Shown here in pieces: positions 8,856-18,183 of a stretch of 64,000 bases of DNA (the stretch's first letter is position 1; each line of letters begins with the position of its first letter). Source of the DNA: Francisella adeliensis (lineage in GTDB: Bacteria; Pseudomonadota; Gammaproteobacteria; Francisellales; Francisellaceae); the NCBI RefSeq assembly GCF_003290445.1, contig NZ_CP021781.1, forward strand, positions 372,001 through 436,000, read 5' to 3'. Below the pieces are notes generated by a model. That model was not told the origin of the DNA, made no database searches, and saw only the letters and a list, made by a program, of their open reading frames with translations. The translations under genes and the position numbers were made by a program.

Positions 8856-10388
8856 ATGAAAAACAATTACGACATAATAATAATTGGTGGTGGAGCAACA
8901 GGCTTTGGTTGTGCTGTAGAAGCAGTTTCACGAGGCTATAAAACCCTTCTTTTAGAAGCACAGGACTTTGGTAAAGGTACTTCCTCCAAATCTACAAAGC
9001 TTATACATGGTGGTTTACGCTATCTTGAAAACTTTGATTTTGCTTTGGTGAAAGAAGGGCTTGAAGAGAGATATTCATTCTTACATAATGCTCCACACCT
9101 TACAAATAGACAATCTTACCTTATACCAACGCGTAGTTATTTTGAAACCATCAAATACACTATTGGTGTAAAACTATATGAGTTTTTATCAGGTAAATAC
9201 AAGATAGGCAAAAGTTACAATCTCAACAAGAAACAAACTTTAGCACAACTACCAAATATAGATGACTCTAAGCTTATGAAGAGTCTTGTGTATTATGATG
9301 GTCAGTTTGATGATACTAGATTATTAGTGTCTTTAATGAAAACTTTTGAGTCTAAGGGTGGTACAGCTCTTAACTATAGTAAAGTCAAAAGCATAACTAG
9401 CTCAGAAAATGGCAAGGTCGATACTGTAAAGGCAGAAGATACATTGAGTGGTGAAACTACAGAATTTACTGCTAAACATATTATAAATGCTACAGGTACT
9501 TTTAGTGATGTAACTATTAGTCTTGCAAAAAGTAAAGAGTCTCATAAATTTGTATCTGTTGCTCAAGGCACGCATATTGTTTTAGCTCGTGAGAAATTCC
9601 CAACAGAACACGCAATCTTAATCCCAGAGACAGAAGATGGTAGAGTGTTGTTTATATTACCATGGCATGAGCATCTAATAATTGGTACTACAGATATTAA
9701 AAAAGAAACCCCAAGCTTAGAGCCAAGAGCAGAAAAGTCAGAGATTGATTTTATCTTAGAGACATTCAATCAGTATGCTAAAGAAAAGGCTACAGTTGAT
9801 GATATTAAATCAGTTTATTGTGGGCAACGACCATTAGTTTCTCCTAAGAAAGCTAAAAATTCTGCTAAGATTTCGCGTAAGCATGAGGTTGTCGAGTCAG
9901 ATAATGGCTTGATAACAGTTGTTGGTGGTAAATGGACTATTTTCAGGCGTATGGGGCAAGATGTACTTGATCATATCGAGAGTGGCAAGATAGCACAGAA
10001 AATATCGAAGACTTCAGGTGAGCTGCTTGTAGATGCTTGCGAAACAAAAGAGAATTATCCTTTGAGTGTATACGGTAGTATGGCTGATGAAGTTAAAATC
10101 ATTCAAAAGGAACTAAATAACTTTGATTTGCTACATAAAGATTTACCATATTATCAAGCAGAAGTTATTTACCAAGCTAGAGCAGAAAAAGCAAAGACTG
10201 TAGAGGATGTACTTGCTCGCAGAACTAGAGCAGCATTCTTAGACATTAAAGCAAGTATTGAAGTTGCACCACTAGTTGCCGAGCTAATCGCAAATGAATT
10301 AGGCAAAGGCAGAGCTTGGCAAAAAGAGCAAGTTGTTCAGTTTAAGAAATTTGCCGAGAATTTTGATGTGGATAGTTTGTATAAATAA
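8856..10388 (+). CDS. glpD: Aerobic glycerol-3-phosphate dehydrogenase
   Basis: Membrane-associated flavoenzyme oxidising glycerol 3-phosphate to dihydroxyacetone phosphate and passing electrons to quinone. It is 510 residues long, as expected. The FAD-binding fold is at the N-terminus (IIIGGGATGFGCA, residues 6-18), followed by KSTKLIHGGLRYLE, a GlpD signature, then IINATG and VGGKWTIFRRM later. It lies nine bases before glpF, so glpD-glpF are one transcript. The weak ribosome site suggests modest initiation. Confidence 0.96.
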   Translation: MKNNYDIIIIGGGATGFGCAVEAVSRGYKTLLLEAQDFGKGTSSKSTKLIHGGLRYLENFDFALVKEGLEERYSFLHNAPHLTNRQSYLIPTRSYFETIKYTIGVKLYEFLSGKYKIGKSYNLNKKQTLAQLPNIDDSKLMKSLVYYDGQFDDTRLLVSLMKTFESKGGTALNYSKVKSITSSENGKVDTVKAEDTLSGETTEFTAKHIINATGTFSDVTISLAKSKESHKFVSVAQGTHIVLAREKFPTEHAILIPETEDGRVLFILPWHEHLIIGTTDIKKETPSLEPRAEKSEIDFILETFNQYAKEKATVDDIKSVYCGQRPLVSPKKAKNSAKISRKHEVVESDNGLITVVGGKWTIFRRMGQDVLDHIESGKIAQKISKTSGELLVDACETKENYPLSVYGSMADEVKIIQKELNNFDLLHKDLPYYQAEVIYQARAEKAKTVEDVLARRTRAAFLDIKASIEVAPLVAELIANELGKGRAWQKEQVVQFKKFAENFDVDSLYK

Positions 10389-10397
10389 GGAGCGCAA

Positions 10398-11162
10398 ATG
10401 CTAGAAGCTTGCATAGCCGAACTAATCGGTACAATGATTTTGATACTTCTTGGTAATGGAGTAGTTGCTGGAGCTGTGTTGAGCAAAACTAAATCACACA
10501 ATAGTGGCTGGATAGTTATCACATTTGCATGGGGGTTGGCAGTATTCTTAGGGGTGCTTGTTGCTGGTCCTATAAGTGGAGCTCATCTAAACCCAGCTGT
10601 AACCATTGCACTTGCATTAGCAGGTAAGTTTTCTTGGGCGTGGGTGGCACCTTTTATAGTTAGCCAAGTACTTGGAGCTATGCTTGGGCAAGCTTTAGTA
10701 TGGGCAGTGTATTATCCGCATTATAGTGCTACTGATGATACTGATTTAAAGCTTGCAACTTTTTGCACTTCACCAGCTATCAAGCATTTACCATCAAATT
10801 TAGCCAGTGAAATTATAGGAACTTTTGTACTTGTGTTTGCTATATTGACAATGCACGGAGTGGTAATGCATGTGGGAGACCCAAGTGTTGTAACTGCTTA
10901 CCCTATAGATATGGGTGCTTTAGGTGGTCTACCTGTTGCGTTTGTGGTTATTGTGATAGGTATGTCACTTGGAGGTACTACAGGCTATGCGATAAATCCA
11001 GCTCGTGATTTCGGTCCTAGGCTTTTTCATGCTATTATGCCAATACAAGGTAAAGGCTCTTCACAGTGGGGCTATGCGTGGGTGCCGATTGTTGGGCCTG
11101 TGATGGGTTGTTCGATTGCAACAGGTGTATACTTGTTGCTTAGGTTAGAGGGGGTGTTCTAA
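10398..11162 (+). CDS. glpF: Glycerol facilitator (aquaglyceroporin)
   Basis: Inner-membrane channel admitting glycerol. It has 254 residues and six membrane segments with the two half-helix NPA motifs, HLNPAVT (Asn65) and AINPARDFGP (Asn200). The Asp following NPAR is characteristic of glycerol-conducting members rather than pure water channels. A clear ribosome site (AAGGAG) precedes the ATG. It completes the import, phosphorylation and oxidation set with glpK and glpD, and is followed after three bases by a membrane protein gene. Confidence 0.96.
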   Translation: MLEACIAELIGTMILILLGNGVVAGAVLSKTKSHNSGWIVITFAWGLAVFLGVLVAGPISGAHLNPAVTIALALAGKFSWAWVAPFIVSQVLGAMLGQALVWAVYYPHYSATDDTDLKLATFCTSPAIKHLPSNLASEIIGTFVLVFAILTMHGVVMHVGDPSVVTAYPIDMGALGGLPVAFVVIVIGMSLGGTTGYAINPARDFGPRLFHAIMPIQGKGSSQWGYAWVPIVGPVMGCSIATGVYLLLRLEGVF

Positions 11163-11165
11163 TAT

Positions 11166-11876
11166 ATGTGTGAGACTCAATATAGTCTAATGATTGCAGA
11201 TGATTTTATTAGATTGATACTAACATTTTTTTTGTGTTCTTCATGTGTGATATTATATTTTATCGTAGTTAAAAGAAAAGTTTGGGATATTCCGTTTTGG
11301 TTTTGTCTTGTTGGCTTCTTGAGTTCTTTGGCTATTTACGGACATATTGTTCAACATATATTTCTACAAAATACATTCTCATATGATGGTTTTATTTCTG
11401 GTGCAGCTATTATTACTATATTGGGACTGTTATTTTCTAAGAGACGTTATATAGCCTTTTCCAGTACAGTATTTTCTAAGGATAGTCCAATATTATTTGC
11501 GACTTTCATAGTTTTTGGGTTGATATATCTATCAACAGTAGACTATGATGCTGATTGTGTAGCGAATGTTTATCAATTATCGATAGATATACTTCATATT
11601 TATGTATACCCACTTTTATTGTTGTTTACTATATCTGCATTTTTATATAGGTTTACAATATGTATTTCTGCATTTGCAATTTGCATGGCATTATCTATAG
11701 TCCATAATATAGTGTTTATGTTTCGTGCTTTAACATTTCAACATAGTTATAATGTATTAGTAGAAGAGATGATTTGTTCTTCAATCTCGATAGTTTTGAG
11801 TGTGTTTGCTATACTAGTGCTTACTAAAACAAAAAGATATATAAGGAAAGAGAGAAATGATAGTAGCAGAAATTAG
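11166..11876 (+). CDS. Polytopic membrane protein of unknown function
   Basis: A 236-residue protein with about seven hydrophobic segments and a positively charged C-terminus ([11 protein letters not shown]) that should face the cytoplasm. No catalytic motif or known family is recognised. It starts three bases after glpF and its 3' end overlaps the next gene, a minimal MscS channel, by 20 bases, so translation of the two is probably coupled. It may act with the channel. The call as a real gene rests on the tight overlap and the consistent membrane topology. Confidence 0.75.
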   Translation: MCETQYSLMIADDFIRLILTFFLCSSCVILYFIVVKRKVWDIPFWFCLVGFLSSLAIYGHIVQHIFLQNTFSYDGFISGAAIITILGLLFSKRRYIAFSSTVFSKDSPILFATFIVFGLIYLSTVDYDADCVANVYQLSIDILHIYVYPLLLLFTISAFLYRFTICISAFAICMALSIVHNIVFMFRALTFQHSYNVLVEEMICSSISIVLSVFAILVLTKTKRYIRKERNDSSRN

Positions 11877-12366
11877 TGATTCTTTATGGGTTAATCTCGT
11901 CGTAGCAGGAATTATTTTGGTTTTGGGTTATATTGCATCAAAATACATTAAGTCATTTGTTTACAAAATTCTTGAAAAATATGATTCAACAGTTTCACAG
12001 TTGATAGCAAGCTTTGCGAATATCGTATTTTTGATGCTTGTGATAGTCGTTGCATTGGCTAGATTAGGTGTGCCAATTTCGCCTATTACGGGGATGTTAA
12101 CAGGCATAGTGTTTGGAGTTTCAATTTCTTTGAAAAGCTCATACAATATAATTGCCTCTGGAATTATGCTTGCATTTAGTAAGCCTTTTGAAGTTGGTGA
12201 AACTGTTGATTTTGGTGGGATTGTAGGAGTGGTAAGCTCAATTGGATTCTTATACACTCGGTTGGCTACTGCAGATGGTGGTGAGATAGTTTTAGCTAAT
12301 AACCTTATATTGGCAAAAGTTATTACAAAGTTACCAGTAAATAAAGAGAGTATAAGTGCAGACTAA
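11857..12366 (+). CDS. Minimal MscS-family mechanosensitive channel
   Basis: A 169-residue protein with three membrane segments. The third corresponds to the MscS pore helix ([17 protein letters not shown], about residues 75-95), followed by the beta domain ([20 protein letters not shown]). It stops soon after, so the large cytoplasmic alpha/beta cage of E. coli MscS is missing. Such channels release solutes under osmotic downshock. The ribosome site AGGAAAGAGAG lies within the upstream gene, which it overlaps by 20 bases. It overlaps the downstream helicase by 11 bases. Whether it gates normally without the cage is unknown. Confidence 0.8.
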   Translation: MIVAEISDSLWVNLVVAGIILVLGYIASKYIKSFVYKILEKYDSTVSQLIASFANIVFLMLVIVVALARLGVPISPITGMLTGIVFGVSISLKSSYNIIASGIMLAFSKPFEVGETVDFGGIVGVVSSIGFLYTRLATADGGEIVLANNLILAKVITKLPVNKESISAD

Positions 12367-13780
12367 AATACTTGATAGCTTAGAAATTCTGTATTTGGCT
12401 AATGGAACTAAGATTGACTTAAACTCCCAGCAGCTAGATGCGATTAAGCATATTCATCAATTTCTAAAAAGCACCTCAAAAATATTTGTTTTATCTGGTC
12501 ATGCAGGCACTGGTAAAACTACTGTTATAAAAAAAATCTTAGATAATTATGCTGGTAGAGCTGTTGTTTCAGCACCTACTAATAAGGCTCTTCAGGTTAT
12601 ATCAAGCTCAGCAATGTATGAAGGTGTAACAATTCATGCTTTGCTGGGTTTACAGCCTGATGTGAGTCTAGAAGATTTTAACCCTAATGAACCACAGTTT
12701 GGTCAAATCAAGCCATCTACAATACAGGATTATAACCTTATCGTAATAGATGAAGCTAGTATGATTAATGATGCATTGTTTGAATTGATAGAGTCAGAAC
12801 TAAATAATCTTTCAAGAGTTAAGGTTATATTTATGGGAGATAAGGCGCAATTACCTCCAATCTCTCAAGAATCTAGTATGGTTTTTGCGTTTGATACTAT
12901 TTATCATCGAGAGCTAACCACCTTAGTTAGACAGGCTGAGACAAATCCTTTAATTTCAATCTATGACAATCTTCGTGATAACATTGATAATGAAAACTTT
13001 GAATTAGATCTATCAACTGATTTAAATCATGCTGAAGAAGGTGTTTTAGCTCTTTCATCGAATGAAGACTTTAGGGCAAAGCTTGTGGAAGTTTTTACTT
13101 CTAAAGAGTATCTTGACGATATTAATCATGCAAAACTTATTGCTTGGCGAAATAAAACTGTCAATCAATCAAATATTATCATTAGGAATATTGTTTTTGG
13201 TGAGTCTAAAAAAATACTGCAAAAAGGAGATATTCTAACAGGATATCGGACAGTTAAAGGTACTCGAACGATTCCTTTTTATGTAAATAACTGTACGGAT
13301 TATCGTGTTTCTGGTGTATCGCGTCGCCAAAAAAACAAGCATGGCATTTATGGTTACACTATTAAAATATTAGAAAAATCAAAGTTTTTAAAAGGCTTTG
13401 ATGAGAAAAAAATATTTGTAGTAGATTATAAAGATCATAAAAACTTGCATGATTATGCTGAGTTGCATGACAGTTTAGTTGAGGTTGCTCGTGGAGATAA
13501 AAAACAGTGGGCAGCGTACTACAATTTCCGTAGAGATAATCTAATGATGCAAAGTGTGTATACATATCGAGAAGGTCACCCTCGTACAAAAGATAAGCAA
13601 ATTGCAAAAGATTTGGATTATGGGTATGCTGTAACTTGTCATAAGGTTCAAGGATCAACATATGATCATGTATTTATCTTAACTAAGGATTTTAAGATTA
13701 ATCGAAACCACAAAGAAAGAAATCAAATGTTTTATGTGGCATTAACACGCCCTAAGAAAACAGCTATAGTATTAGTATAA
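12356..13780 (+). CDS. SF1B DNA helicase, RecD/Dda-like
   Basis: A 474-residue ATP-dependent helicase. Seen in order are Walker [10 protein letters not shown] (Lys54), motif Ia [10 protein letters not shown], Walker [10 protein letters not shown], motif [12 protein letters not shown], motif IV-like LTTLVRQAE, and the C-terminal [13 protein letters not shown] and [10 protein letters not shown] of motifs V and VI. It is small, like phage T4 Dda, and lacks the RecD N-terminal domain, so it is not a RecBCD subunit. GTG start at 12356 with an AGAGAG ribosome site, inside the end of the channel gene. A terminator-like hairpin follows at once. The pairing of a helicase with two membrane proteins is unusual. 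Confidence 0.85.
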   Translation: MQTKILDSLEILYLANGTKIDLNSQQLDAIKHIHQFLKSTSKIFVLSGHAGTGKTTVIKKILDNYAGRAVVSAPTNKALQVISSSAMYEGVTIHALLGLQPDVSLEDFNPNEPQFGQIKPSTIQDYNLIVIDEASMINDALFELIESELNNLSRVKVIFMGDKAQLPPISQESSMVFAFDTIYHRELTTLVRQAETNPLISIYDNLRDNIDNENFELDLSTDLNHAEEGVLALSSNEDFRAKLVEVFTSKEYLDDINHAKLIAWRNKTVNQSNIIIRNIVFGESKKILQKGDILTGYRTVKGTRTIPFYVNNCTDYRVSGVSRRQKNKHGIYGYTIKILEKSKFLKGFDEKKIFVVDYKDHKNLHDYAELHDSLVEVARGDKKQWAAYYNFRRDNLMMQSVYTYREGHPRTKDKQIAKDLDYGYAVTCHKVQGSTYDHVFILTKDFKINRNHKERNQMFYVALTRPKKTAIVLV

Positions 13781-13820
13781 TTTCACAAAGGCATTAGAAT
13801 TCTTTATGAAATTATTTTTT
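13779..13820 (+). terminator. Terminator-like hairpin after the helicase gene
   Basis: A 12-bp stem with one mismatch (13779-13790 pairing with 13802-13813), an 11-base loop, then a run rich in T (13815-13820). It overlaps the stop codon of the helicase and separates it from the tRNA operon. Confidence 0.55.
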
Positions 13821-13945
13821 ATGTTTTATTTTTAATGAACCTCTTTACATTTGCAGAAACTAAAGCTATTATATGGTTACTTTTTTTATAAAAGCACCCT
13901 AGAAACTATCCTATGGCTTTTAAATAAAAATCGCGTATAAAACAC

Positions 13946-13974
13946 TTGATTTTTAATTTAATAACGCTTATAGT
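13946..13974 (+). promoter_or_regulatory. Candidate sigma-70 promoter of the tRNA-tuf operon
   Basis: TTGATT at 13946-13951 and TATAGT at 13969-13974 with a 17-base spacer. The start point would fall near 13981, about nine bases before tRNA-Tyr. A second, further upstream candidate is TTTACA (13844-13849) with TATTAT (13867-13872), also 17 bases apart. Confidence 0.5.
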
Positions 13975-13989
13975 ATTACAAAGTTTAGG

Positions 13990-14074
13990 GGAGGGATTCC
14001 CGAGTGGCCAAAGGGATCAGACTGTAAATCTGACGGCTCCGCCTTCGCAGGTTCGAATCCTGCTCCCTCCACCA
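13990..14074 (+). tRNA. tRNA-Tyr (GTA)
   Basis: An 85-base cloverleaf with acceptor stem GGAGGGA/TCCCTCC, the long variable arm expected for tyrosine tRNA, T-loop GTTCGAATC and encoded CCA. Anticodon GTA at 14024-14026 in the loop CTGTAAA. First of three tRNAs ahead of tuf. Confidence 0.97.
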
Positions 14075-14075
14075 T

Positions 14076-14149
14076 GCGGGTGTAGTTCAATGGTAGAACT
14101 TCGGCCTTCCAAGCCGATAGTGTGGGTTCGATTCCCATCACCCGCTCCA
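14076..14149 (+). tRNA. tRNA-Gly (TCC)
   Basis: A 74-base cloverleaf with acceptor stem GCGGGTG/CACCCGC, T-loop GTTCGATTC and encoded CCA. Anticodon TCC at 14108-14110. It starts one base after tRNA-Tyr. Confidence 0.97.
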
Positions 14150-14197
14150 CCTAAACATATATTGTATAATTTGTAGATCAAAAAAGCTTGAGATTGT

Positions 14198-14272
<75 letters not shown>

Positions 14273-14319
14273 CTTTTTTGATTTTTATTTTTTGTTGAAA
14301 AAAAATGGAGTAAATAAAA

Positions 14320-15504
14320 ATGGCTAAAGCTAAGTTTGAACGTCTAAAGCCGCATGTAAACGTAGGTACAATTGGTCACGTTGACCATGGTAAAACTACT
14401 CTTACTGCCGCGATTACTAAAGTAATGGCTGAGAAAAACGGTTCAGAAGTTAGAGATTTTGCTGAAATCGATAACGCACCGGAAGAAAAAGCGCGTGGTA
14501 TAACAATTAATACATCTCACGTAGAGTATGAGTCTCCAAGCAGACACTACGCTCACGTTGACTGTCCTGGTCACGCGGATTACGTAAAAAACATGATCAC
14601 TGGTGCTGCTCAAATGGATGGCGCTATCTTGGTATGTTCTGCTGCAGATGGACCTATGCCACAGACTCGTGAGCATATCCTTTTATCTCGCCAGGTTGGT
14701 GTGCCATATATCGTTGTTTTCTTAAACAAATGTGACATGGTTGATGATGAAGAGCTTTTAGAGTTAGTTGAAATGGAAGTTCGTGAACTTCTTGATCAAT
14801 ACGAGTTCCCTGGTGACGATACTCCAATCGTAATGGGTTCTGCGCTTAAAGCATTAGAAGGCGAAGAAGAGTATGTGAACAAAATCGTTGATCTTGTAGC
14901 AGCGATGGATGACTACTTCCCAGCTCCAGAGCGTGATACAGATAAGCCATTCATTCTTCCAATAGAAGATGTATTCTCAATTTCAGGTCGTGGTACTGTT
15001 GTTACTGGCCGTGTTGAGCGTGGTGTTGTAAATGTTGGTGACGAAGTAGAAGTTGTTGGTATTCGTCCAACTCAAAAAACTACTGTAACTGGTGTTGAAA
15101 TGTTCCGTAAGCTTCTTGATCGTGGAGAAGCTGGTGATAACGTTGGTGTACTAGTTCGTGGTCTTAAGAGAGATGATGTTGAGCGTGGTCAAGTTTTATG
15201 TAAGCCAGGTTCAATTACTCCTCATACTAAGTTCGAAGCTGAAGTATATGTGTTATCTAAAGAAGAAGGTGGTAGACATACTCCATTCTTCAAAGGTTAT
15301 AGACCTCAATTCTACTTCCGTACTACGGATGTAACTGGTGCTTGTGAGCTTCCAGAAGGTGTTGAAATGGTTATGCCTGGTGATAACATCAAAATGGAAG
15401 TAACACTAATCAACTCTATTGCGATGGAAGAAGGTCTTCGTTTCGCAATCCGTGAAGGCGGAAGAACAGTTGGTGCTGGTGTTGTTGCTAAAATTCTTGC
15501 TTAA
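14320..15504 (+). CDS. tuf: Elongation factor Tu
   Basis: GTPase that delivers aminoacyl-tRNA to the ribosome. It has 394 residues, full length. The G-domain shows [11 protein letters not shown] (residues 19-29), the switch region with [17 protein letters not shown], and NKCD followed by GSALKAL. Domains 2 and 3 are intact. It lies after tRNA-Tyr, Gly and Thr and before tRNA-Trp and secE-nusG, the same order as the tufB locus of E. coli. Codon use is strongly biased, as expected of a very highly expressed gene. Confidence 0.99.
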   Translation: MAKAKFERLKPHVNVGTIGHVDHGKTTLTAAITKVMAEKNGSEVRDFAEIDNAPEEKARGITINTSHVEYESPSRHYAHVDCPGHADYVKNMITGAAQMDGAILVCSAADGPMPQTREHILLSRQVGVPYIVVFLNKCDMVDDEELLELVEMEVRELLDQYEFPGDDTPIVMGSALKALEGEEEYVNKIVDLVAAMDDYFPAPERDTDKPFILPIEDVFSISGRGTVVTGRVERGVVNVGDEVEVVGIRPTQKTTVTGVEMFRKLLDRGEAGDNVGVLVRGLKRDDVERGQVLCKPGSITPHTKFEAEVYVLSKEEGGRHTPFFKGYRPQFYFRTTDVTGACELPEGVEMVMPGDNIKMEVTLINSIAMEEGLRFAIREGGRTVGAGVVAKILA

Positions 15505-15527
15505 TCGCTAGAATTTAAAAAAACATA

Positions 15528-15603
15528 AGGTCAGTAGTTCAATTGGTAGAGCAGCGGTCTCCAAAACCGCAAGTTGGGGGTTCGAGTCCCTCCTGGCCTG
15601 CCA
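15528..15603 (+). tRNA. tRNA-Trp (CCA)
   Basis: A 76-base cloverleaf with acceptor AGGTCAG/CTGGCCT, D-arm with AATTGGTAGAG, T-loop GTTCGAGTC and encoded CCA. Anticodon CCA at 15561-15563. It lies 23 bases after the tuf stop and just before a terminator. Confidence 0.97.
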
Positions 15604-15612
15604 AATAATTAA

Positions 15613-15646
15613 GGCGGTGTGCATTTATTTGTACACCGCCTTTTTT
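15613..15646 (+). terminator. Rho-independent terminator after tRNA-Trp
   Basis: A 10-bp stem with one imperfect pair (15613-15622 with 15631-15640), an 8-base loop and six T. It ends the tRNA-tuf-tRNA transcript. Confidence 0.9.
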
Positions 15647-15652
15647 ATTTTC

Positions 15653-15681
15653 TTGCTATTATATTCTCGTTATGGTATTTT
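15653..15681 (+). promoter_or_regulatory. Candidate promoter for secE-nusG
   Basis: TTGCTA (15653-15658), a 17-base spacer, then TATTTT (15676-15681) preceded by TGG, giving an extended -10. It lies between the terminator and secE. Confidence 0.4.
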
Positions 15682-15739
15682 ATAGGCTACAAATTTTAAT
15701 AATCTAAATTTACAAAACTCTCTATAAAGGATTTATTTA

Positions 15740-16168
15740 GTGAAAAAAAGTCAAAACATTAATGATAAAGTGTGGGTTAGTGGTGCAACTAAGCCCACTG
15801 AGCTCTCTACTATTTCAAAGGGAGCTAATACGTTTCTTTGGTTAATAACTATGGCAATAGTAGTTTTTGGCGTTGCTATAACAATGTATTCTGAGGTGTT
15901 AGGTCTCAATCTTGGTGCATATAATACATCTATAGCTGTAGTGGTTGTTTTAGTTTCGTTGGTTGTTGCTAGGTTTACTAATCAAGGACGTCGTTTTTGG
16001 TCGTTCTTTAATGCTTCTAAGTTAGAGTTGGCAAAAGTTGTTTGGCCTACAAGAAGGGAAACTATGACAATTAGTGCAATGGTGATTGTGGTAGTTATCA
16101 TTTTTGCAATATTGATATCTATATTTGGTATGATTTTTGAAAACTTCATCCAATATTTCTTAGGTTAA
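15740..16168 (+). CDS. secE: Preprotein translocase subunit SecE
   Basis: Inner-membrane subunit of the SecYEG translocon. It has 142 residues and three membrane segments, like the E. coli form, with the conserved cytoplasmic amphipathic stretch ELAKVVWPTRRET before the last helix. GTG start with an AAGGA ribosome site. It precedes nusG by 16 bases, the near-universal bacterial pairing. Confidence 0.95.
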   Translation: MKKSQNINDKVWVSGATKPTELSTISKGANTFLWLITMAIVVFGVAITMYSEVLGLNLGAYNTSIAVVVVLVSLVVARFTNQGRRFWSFFNASKLELAKVVWPTRRETMTISAMVIVVVIIFAILISIFGMIFENFIQYFLG

Positions 16169-16184
16169 TTAAGGGTTTTATATA

Positions 16185-16799
16185 ATGTCTGAAGAAAATA
16201 ATAAAAATATTGTAGTGGATTCTGCTCAAAATGAAGATAATTCTGAACCGATGACAAAGCCAGGTATGTTGTGGTATGTTGTTCAAGTTCATTCAGGTTA
16301 TGAGAAAAGGGTTAAAACTCAGCTTGAAGAAAACATAGAGATAAATGAGTTGCAGCATAGTTTTGGTCGTATTTTAGTGCCAACAGAGCATGTGGTAGAG
16401 ATGCGTGGCGGTCAAAAGCGTAAGTCTGAAAGGAAATACTTTCCAGGGTATGTTTTGATTGAAGCTAAGCTAACTACGGAAGCTTGGGATGTTGTGAAGG
16501 CTGTCCCTAGAGTTTTAACTGTTATTGGTTCTAGAGGGAAGCCTATTCCTTTGAGTAAGCCAGAGGTTGAAAGAATATTTGGTTTCATGCAAGCAAATGT
16601 TGAAGATGCGGAGCCGCGTCTAAGAAAATCTTACCAAGTCGGTGAGGTTGTTAGGGTTCTTGAGGGACCATTTAATGACTTTACAGGTGTGGTAGAAGAA
16701 GTTAACTACGAGAAGTCAAGATTGAGGGTTGCAGTGTCTATCTTTGGTAGATCTACGCCAGTAGAGCTTGAGTTTTCACAAGTTGAAAAAGAGTCTTAG
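16185..16799 (+). CDS. nusG: Transcription termination/antitermination protein NusG
   Basis: Binds RNA polymerase and couples it to Rho or the ribosome. It has 204 residues. The NGN domain starts at WYVVQVHSGYEKRV (about residue 28) and the KOW domain is near the end (GEVVRVLEGPFNDFTGVVEEV). An acidic extension of about 25 residues, rich in Asn, Glu and Asp, precedes the NGN domain and makes it longer than E. coli NusG. Co-transcribed with secE. Confidence 0.97.
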   Translation: MSEENNKNIVVDSAQNEDNSEPMTKPGMLWYVVQVHSGYEKRVKTQLEENIEINELQHSFGRILVPTEHVVEMRGGQKRKSERKYFPGYVLIEAKLTTEAWDVVKAVPRVLTVIGSRGKPIPLSKPEVERIFGFMQANVEDAEPRLRKSYQVGEVVRVLEGPFNDFTGVVEEVNYEKSRLRVAVSIFGRSTPVELEFSQVEKES

Positions 16800-16812
16800 T
16801 TTTATTGACTAA

Positions 16813-16830
16813 GGCACAGGGAGCTTGTGC
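16813..16830 (+). promoter_or_regulatory. Hairpin in the rplK leader, possible L1-binding site
   Basis: GCACA (16814-16818) pairs with TGTGC (16826-16830) around a GGGAGCT loop region, 40 bases before rplK. Ribosomal protein L1 represses the L11 operon from such a leader in E. coli; assignment here is by position and shape only. Confidence 0.35.
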
Positions 16831-16870
16831 ATTGACATAAGCGCTATTAACCTACTAAATGGAGAAAAAA

Positions 16871-17308
16871 ATGGCTAAGAAAAAAATAGAAGCTATTATT
16901 AAATTACAGGTTGCAGCTGGTAAAGCGAACCCAAGCCCACCAATTGGTCCTGCTCTAGGTCAACATGGTGTTAATATTATGGGATTCTGTAAAGAGTTCA
17001 ATGCTAAGACTCAAGGTATGGAGCCAGGCGCACCAGTACCAGTTGAAATCTCTGTATATAGTGACAGAAGTTTCACGTTTGAGATGAAAACACCGCCAGC
17101 ATCTTTCTTGATTAAAAAAGCGATCAATGTAAAGTCTGGTTCTTCAACACCTTCAAAAGAATGGGTTGGTACTATTACTCGTGAGCAATTAGAAGAAATT
17201 GCTAAAGTAAAAGATCCTGATTTAACAGCTGCTGATATAGATGCTGCTGTAAGAATTATTGCTGGTTCTGCTCGTAGTATGGGTGTAAAAGTTGAGGGAG
17301 TTGAATAA
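16871..17308 (+). CDS. rplK: 50S ribosomal protein L11
   Basis: Component of the GTPase-associated centre of the large subunit. The chosen start is the ATG at 16871, giving [13 protein letters not shown] and 145 residues, because GGAG lies six bases before it. An upstream in-frame ATG at 16859 would swallow that ribosome site. The N-terminal domain contains the proline-rich [18 protein letters not shown] and the C-terminal RNA-binding domain ends in [10 protein letters not shown]. Its stop overlaps the rplA start by one base. Confidence 0.97.
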   Translation: MAKKKIEAIIKLQVAAGKANPSPPIGPALGQHGVNIMGFCKEFNAKTQGMEPGAPVPVEISVYSDRSFTFEMKTPPASFLIKKAINVKSGSSTPSKEWVGTITREQLEEIAKVKDPDLTAADIDAAVRIIAGSARSMGVKVEGVE

Positions 17309-18003
17309 TGTCTAAATTATCTAAAAGAATGAAAAATATCGCTGCTAAAGTTGAAGCTGAAAAAAAGTATTCTGCTAATGAAGCATTTGGTATCTTAAAA
17401 GAGCTTACTTCTGTTAAGTTTGTTGAGGCGGTAGATGTTTCAGTTGCTTTGGGTGTAGATCCACGTAAATCTGATCAAGTAGTTAGAGGTGCGTCTGTAC
17501 TTCCTAATGGTACTGGTAAATCTGTAAGAGTTGCAGTATTTGCTAAAGGTCCTGCAGCAGAAGCAGCTAAAGAAGCTGGAGCAGATGTTGTTGGTATGGA
17601 AGATTTAGCTGACGAAGTTAAAAAAGGTAACATGGATTTTGATGTTGTAGTGGCATCTCCAGATGCGATGAGAGTTGTAGGTCAATTAGGTCAAATCCTT
17701 GGCCCTAAAGGTCTTATGCCTAATCCTAAAGTTGGTACGGTAACTATGGATGTAGCTAAAGCAGTTAAAGATGCTAAAGCTGGTCAGGTTAGATATCGTG
17801 TTGACAAAGCGGGTATTGTACATACTACTATTGGTAAAGTTAATTTCAGCACAGAAGCGCTAGTTCAAAACTTAGAGCATTTGTTAGTTGATTTGAAAAA
17901 AGCAAAGCCATCTGTTTCTAAAGGTGTATATCTGAAAAAAGTTTCTGTATCTAGTACTATGGGTCCAGGAATTTCTCTTGACTTTTCAGATTTAACTATA
18001 TAG
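17308..18003 (+). CDS. rplA: 50S ribosomal protein L1
   Basis: Forms the mobile L1 stalk that helps deacylated tRNA leave the ribosome, and typically represses its own operon. It has 231 residues, normal length. Conserved blocks are [16 protein letters not shown], the central [12 protein letters not shown] and [10 protein letters not shown]. Its start codon shares one base with the rplK stop. Confidence 0.98.
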   Translation: MSKLSKRMKNIAAKVEAEKKYSANEAFGILKELTSVKFVEAVDVSVALGVDPRKSDQVVRGASVLPNGTGKSVRVAVFAKGPAAEAAKEAGADVVGMEDLADEVKKGNMDFDVVVASPDAMRVVGQLGQILGPKGLMPNPKVGTVTMDVAKAVKDAKAGQVRYRVDKAGIVHTTIGKVNFSTEALVQNLEHLLVDLKKAKPSVSKGVYLKKVSVSSTMGPGISLDFSDLTI

Positions 18004-18042
18004 AATGATGCTTTGAATTTCTTTGGGTTGTATGAAAATACA

Positions 18043-18104
18043 GCGTTCAGAGACCGTAGGAGTCGAGCTTGCTTGACTTAATAGTTATCCTACGCAGACG
18101 ATGT
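18043..18104 (+). promoter_or_regulatory. L10 leader (autoregulatory RNA of rplJ)
   Basis: The stretch AGACCGTAGGAGTC (18051-18064) and CCTACGCAGACG (18089-18100) matches the conserved L10-leader core. A 7-bp outer stem CGTAGGA/TCCTACG (18055-18061 with 18088-18094) encloses an inner hairpin (18061-18068 with 18071-18078). L10, in complex with L7/L12, binds such a leader to repress rplJ-rplL translation. Confidence 0.75.
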
Positions 18105-18183
18105 TGAATCAACCAATTTGGTTTTTTAAATATCGTGTTAATAAGTAAATGAAGTGTGTAGACAATAAAATAAGGAGTCGATT

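Noticed and set aside
16859-16870. Upstream ATG for rplK
   Set aside because: It consumes the GGAG ribosome site of the real start and adds residues absent from L11 proteins.
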